In this document: positions 63,364 through 64,000 of the stretch, in pieces | How the letters are laid out: the number at the start of each line of letters is the position of its first letter | How positions within the stretch are numbered: the first letter of the stretch is position 1 | From: Parvibium lacunae | GTDB lineage: Bacteria > Pseudomonadota > Gammaproteobacteria > Burkholderiales > Burkholderiaceae_D | NCBI RefSeq assembly: GCF_003335215.1 | Contig: NZ_QPGB01000002.1 | Coordinates: 248,001 to 312,000, forward strand | DNA length: 64,000 nt | Direction: 5' to 3' | Position numbers and translations under genes: made by a program | The notes under the pieces: model-generated | Databases searched by the model: none | Seen by the model: the letters and a program-made list of their open reading frames with translations, nothing else | Told to the model about the DNA's origin: nothing

Positions 63364-64000
63364 TTAGCCACGGCGGTTCGCACGCTTGGGTGCTGCACCG
63401 ATGCGGACTTCATGCTGACGAATAAAATCACGAATCTGCGGGCAAACCACGGTGCGCCAGCGTCGCCCGCTGAAAATACCATAATGGCCCGCGCCAGTGA
63501 CTTCAAGATGCTGCTTATGGTCGGCGGGAATATTGCAACACAAATCATGCGCAGCGCGGGTTTGGCCACTCCCTGAAATATCGTCCAGCTCACCCTCAAT
63601 CGTAAATAAGGCGACTTGCCGAATTGACTCAGGCGCAACCCGCTCACCTCGCACATGCCAACGGCCTTCGGGTAGCAAATATTCTTGAAAAACCGTGCGG
63701 ATTGTTTCCAGATAATACTCTGCAGGTAGATCAAGTACCGCGTTGTATTCATCATAGAAGGCGCGATGGGCATCTGTACTTTGGTCATCCCCCTTCATCA
63801 AATGCTCGTAGTAATCCCAGTGCGATTGCACATGGCGATCTGGATTCATCGCCACGAAGCCCGCATGCTGCAAAAAGCCAGGGTACACCCGCCGTAAATA
63901 GCCGGGATACTTGGCCGGCACGGTATAAATCACATTATTCTCAAACCAACTGAAAGGCTTTTTAATCGCTAGCGCATTCACCGCCGTGGGCGAGCGACGG
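63364..64000 (-). CDS. phaZ: Intracellular PHA depolymerase PhaZ (5' truncated by window)
   Basis: The C-terminal part of polyhydroxyalkanoate depolymerase: VYPGFLQHAGFVAMNPDRH, YDEYNAVLDLPAEYYLETI, TIEGELDDISGSGQT (with the catalytic Asp) and the His in GAGHYGIFSGRRWR. Upstream codons stay open to the window edge and still match the family, so the N-terminal half with the nucleophile Cys or Ser lies outside. It mobilises stored PHB. The GTG at 63981 is internal, not a start. Confidence 0.9.
   Translation of the reverse strand, partial: RRSPTAVNALAIKKPFSWFENNVIYTVPAKYPGYLRRVYPGFLQHAGFVAMNPDRHVQSHWDYYEHLMKGDDQSTDAHRAFYDEYNAVLDLPAEYYLETIRTVFQEYLLPEGRWHVRGERVAPESIRQVALFTIEGELDDISGSGQTRAAHDLCCNIPADHKQHLEVTGAGHYGIFSGRRWRTVVCPQIRDFIRQHEVRIGAAPKRANRRG

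Noticed and set aside
1-64000. tRNA, rRNA, CRISPR, insertion sequence, prophage or toxin-antitoxin loci
   Set aside because: Looked for characteristic motifs and repeats by eye on both strands; none found. A tRNAscan and ISfinder search would settle it.

Overview
The window is a stretch of chromosome from a betaproteobacterium, most likely in or near Burkholderiales. Evidence: the gene order rpoE-rseA-rseB-degP-glutaredoxin; the block fabF-acpP-fabG-fabD-fabH-plsX-rpmF-yceD next to yceF and to rluC/rne; dnaX followed by a small SRP RNA; pilT-pilU divergent from yggS-proC; and an intracellular PHA depolymerase. Base composition looks moderate (low 50s % GC, estimated by eye), low for most Burkholderiales. 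I saw no insertion sequence, prophage, CRISPR array, tRNA or rRNA. This is core chromosome; the interest lies in small genes, RNAs, regulatory sites and signalling proteins.

Layout. 1-4.2 kb (minus): sigma-E envelope-stress operon. 4.2-11.9 kb (minus): YgfX-like protein, then the fatty-acid/phospholipid cluster with L32 and a YceD that carries an unusual long tail insertion. 12.1-16.7 kb: yceF and an RsmI-like methyltransferase on plus, then an S49 peptidase, Rieske protein, HAD phosphatase and rluC on minus. 16.7-17.5 kb: a long gene-free leader before rne, with two clear hairpins. 17.5-24.4 kb (plus): rne, moaA, a Tyr-rich exported protein, a glycine-zipper lipoprotein, mobA and an exported hydrolase. 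24.4-26.2 kb: a chemoreceptor behind a sigma-28-type promoter. 26.2-28.9 kb (minus): glutathione peroxidase, pilU, pilT. 28.9-32.8 kb (plus): yggS, proC, and a phosphoesterase followed directly by a protein kinase/USP fusion. 32.8-39.9 kb (minus): ubiA, dps, a CoA-transferase, recR, ybaB, dnaX, a hydrolase and the 4.5S RNA. 40.0-48.5 kb: hemJ, a THUMP methyltransferase, a Cache protein and a HerA-like ATPase, then yebC, purD, hemF, nadD, rsfS, rlmH. 48.6-56.8 kb: a GGDEF-EAL protein, htpG, a 42-residue basic protein gene with its own promoter and terminator, a spermidine-synthase-like protein, an orphan membrane protein, a DUF2322 protein and a stand-alone PilB/GspE-type ATPase. 56.9-64 kb: a LysE exporter, two small cytochromes c, UspA, DUF1841, a GDT1-family transporter, nth, an RnfB-like ferredoxin, a response regulator with GGDEF, a TetR regulator and the cut 5' part of phaZ.

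How it fits together: fatty-acid chain initiation and elongation are coupled to L32 and PlsX; the ribosome and RNA-processing theme recurs (yceD, rluC, rne, rlmH, rsfS, THUMP methyltransferase, SRP RNA). Type IV pili, a sigma-28-type chemoreceptor promoter and two c-di-GMP enzymes suggest a motile, surface-switching aerobe (cytochromes c, O2-dependent HemF, HemJ). I did not find a convincing new multi-gene system. The best candidates for something undescribed are the 42-residue gene (52863-52991), the phosphoesterase plus kinase-USP pair (30614-32786), the insertion in YceD and the rne leader. Many starts were moved inward from the longest reading frame using ribosome-binding sites and family length; each case is stated.
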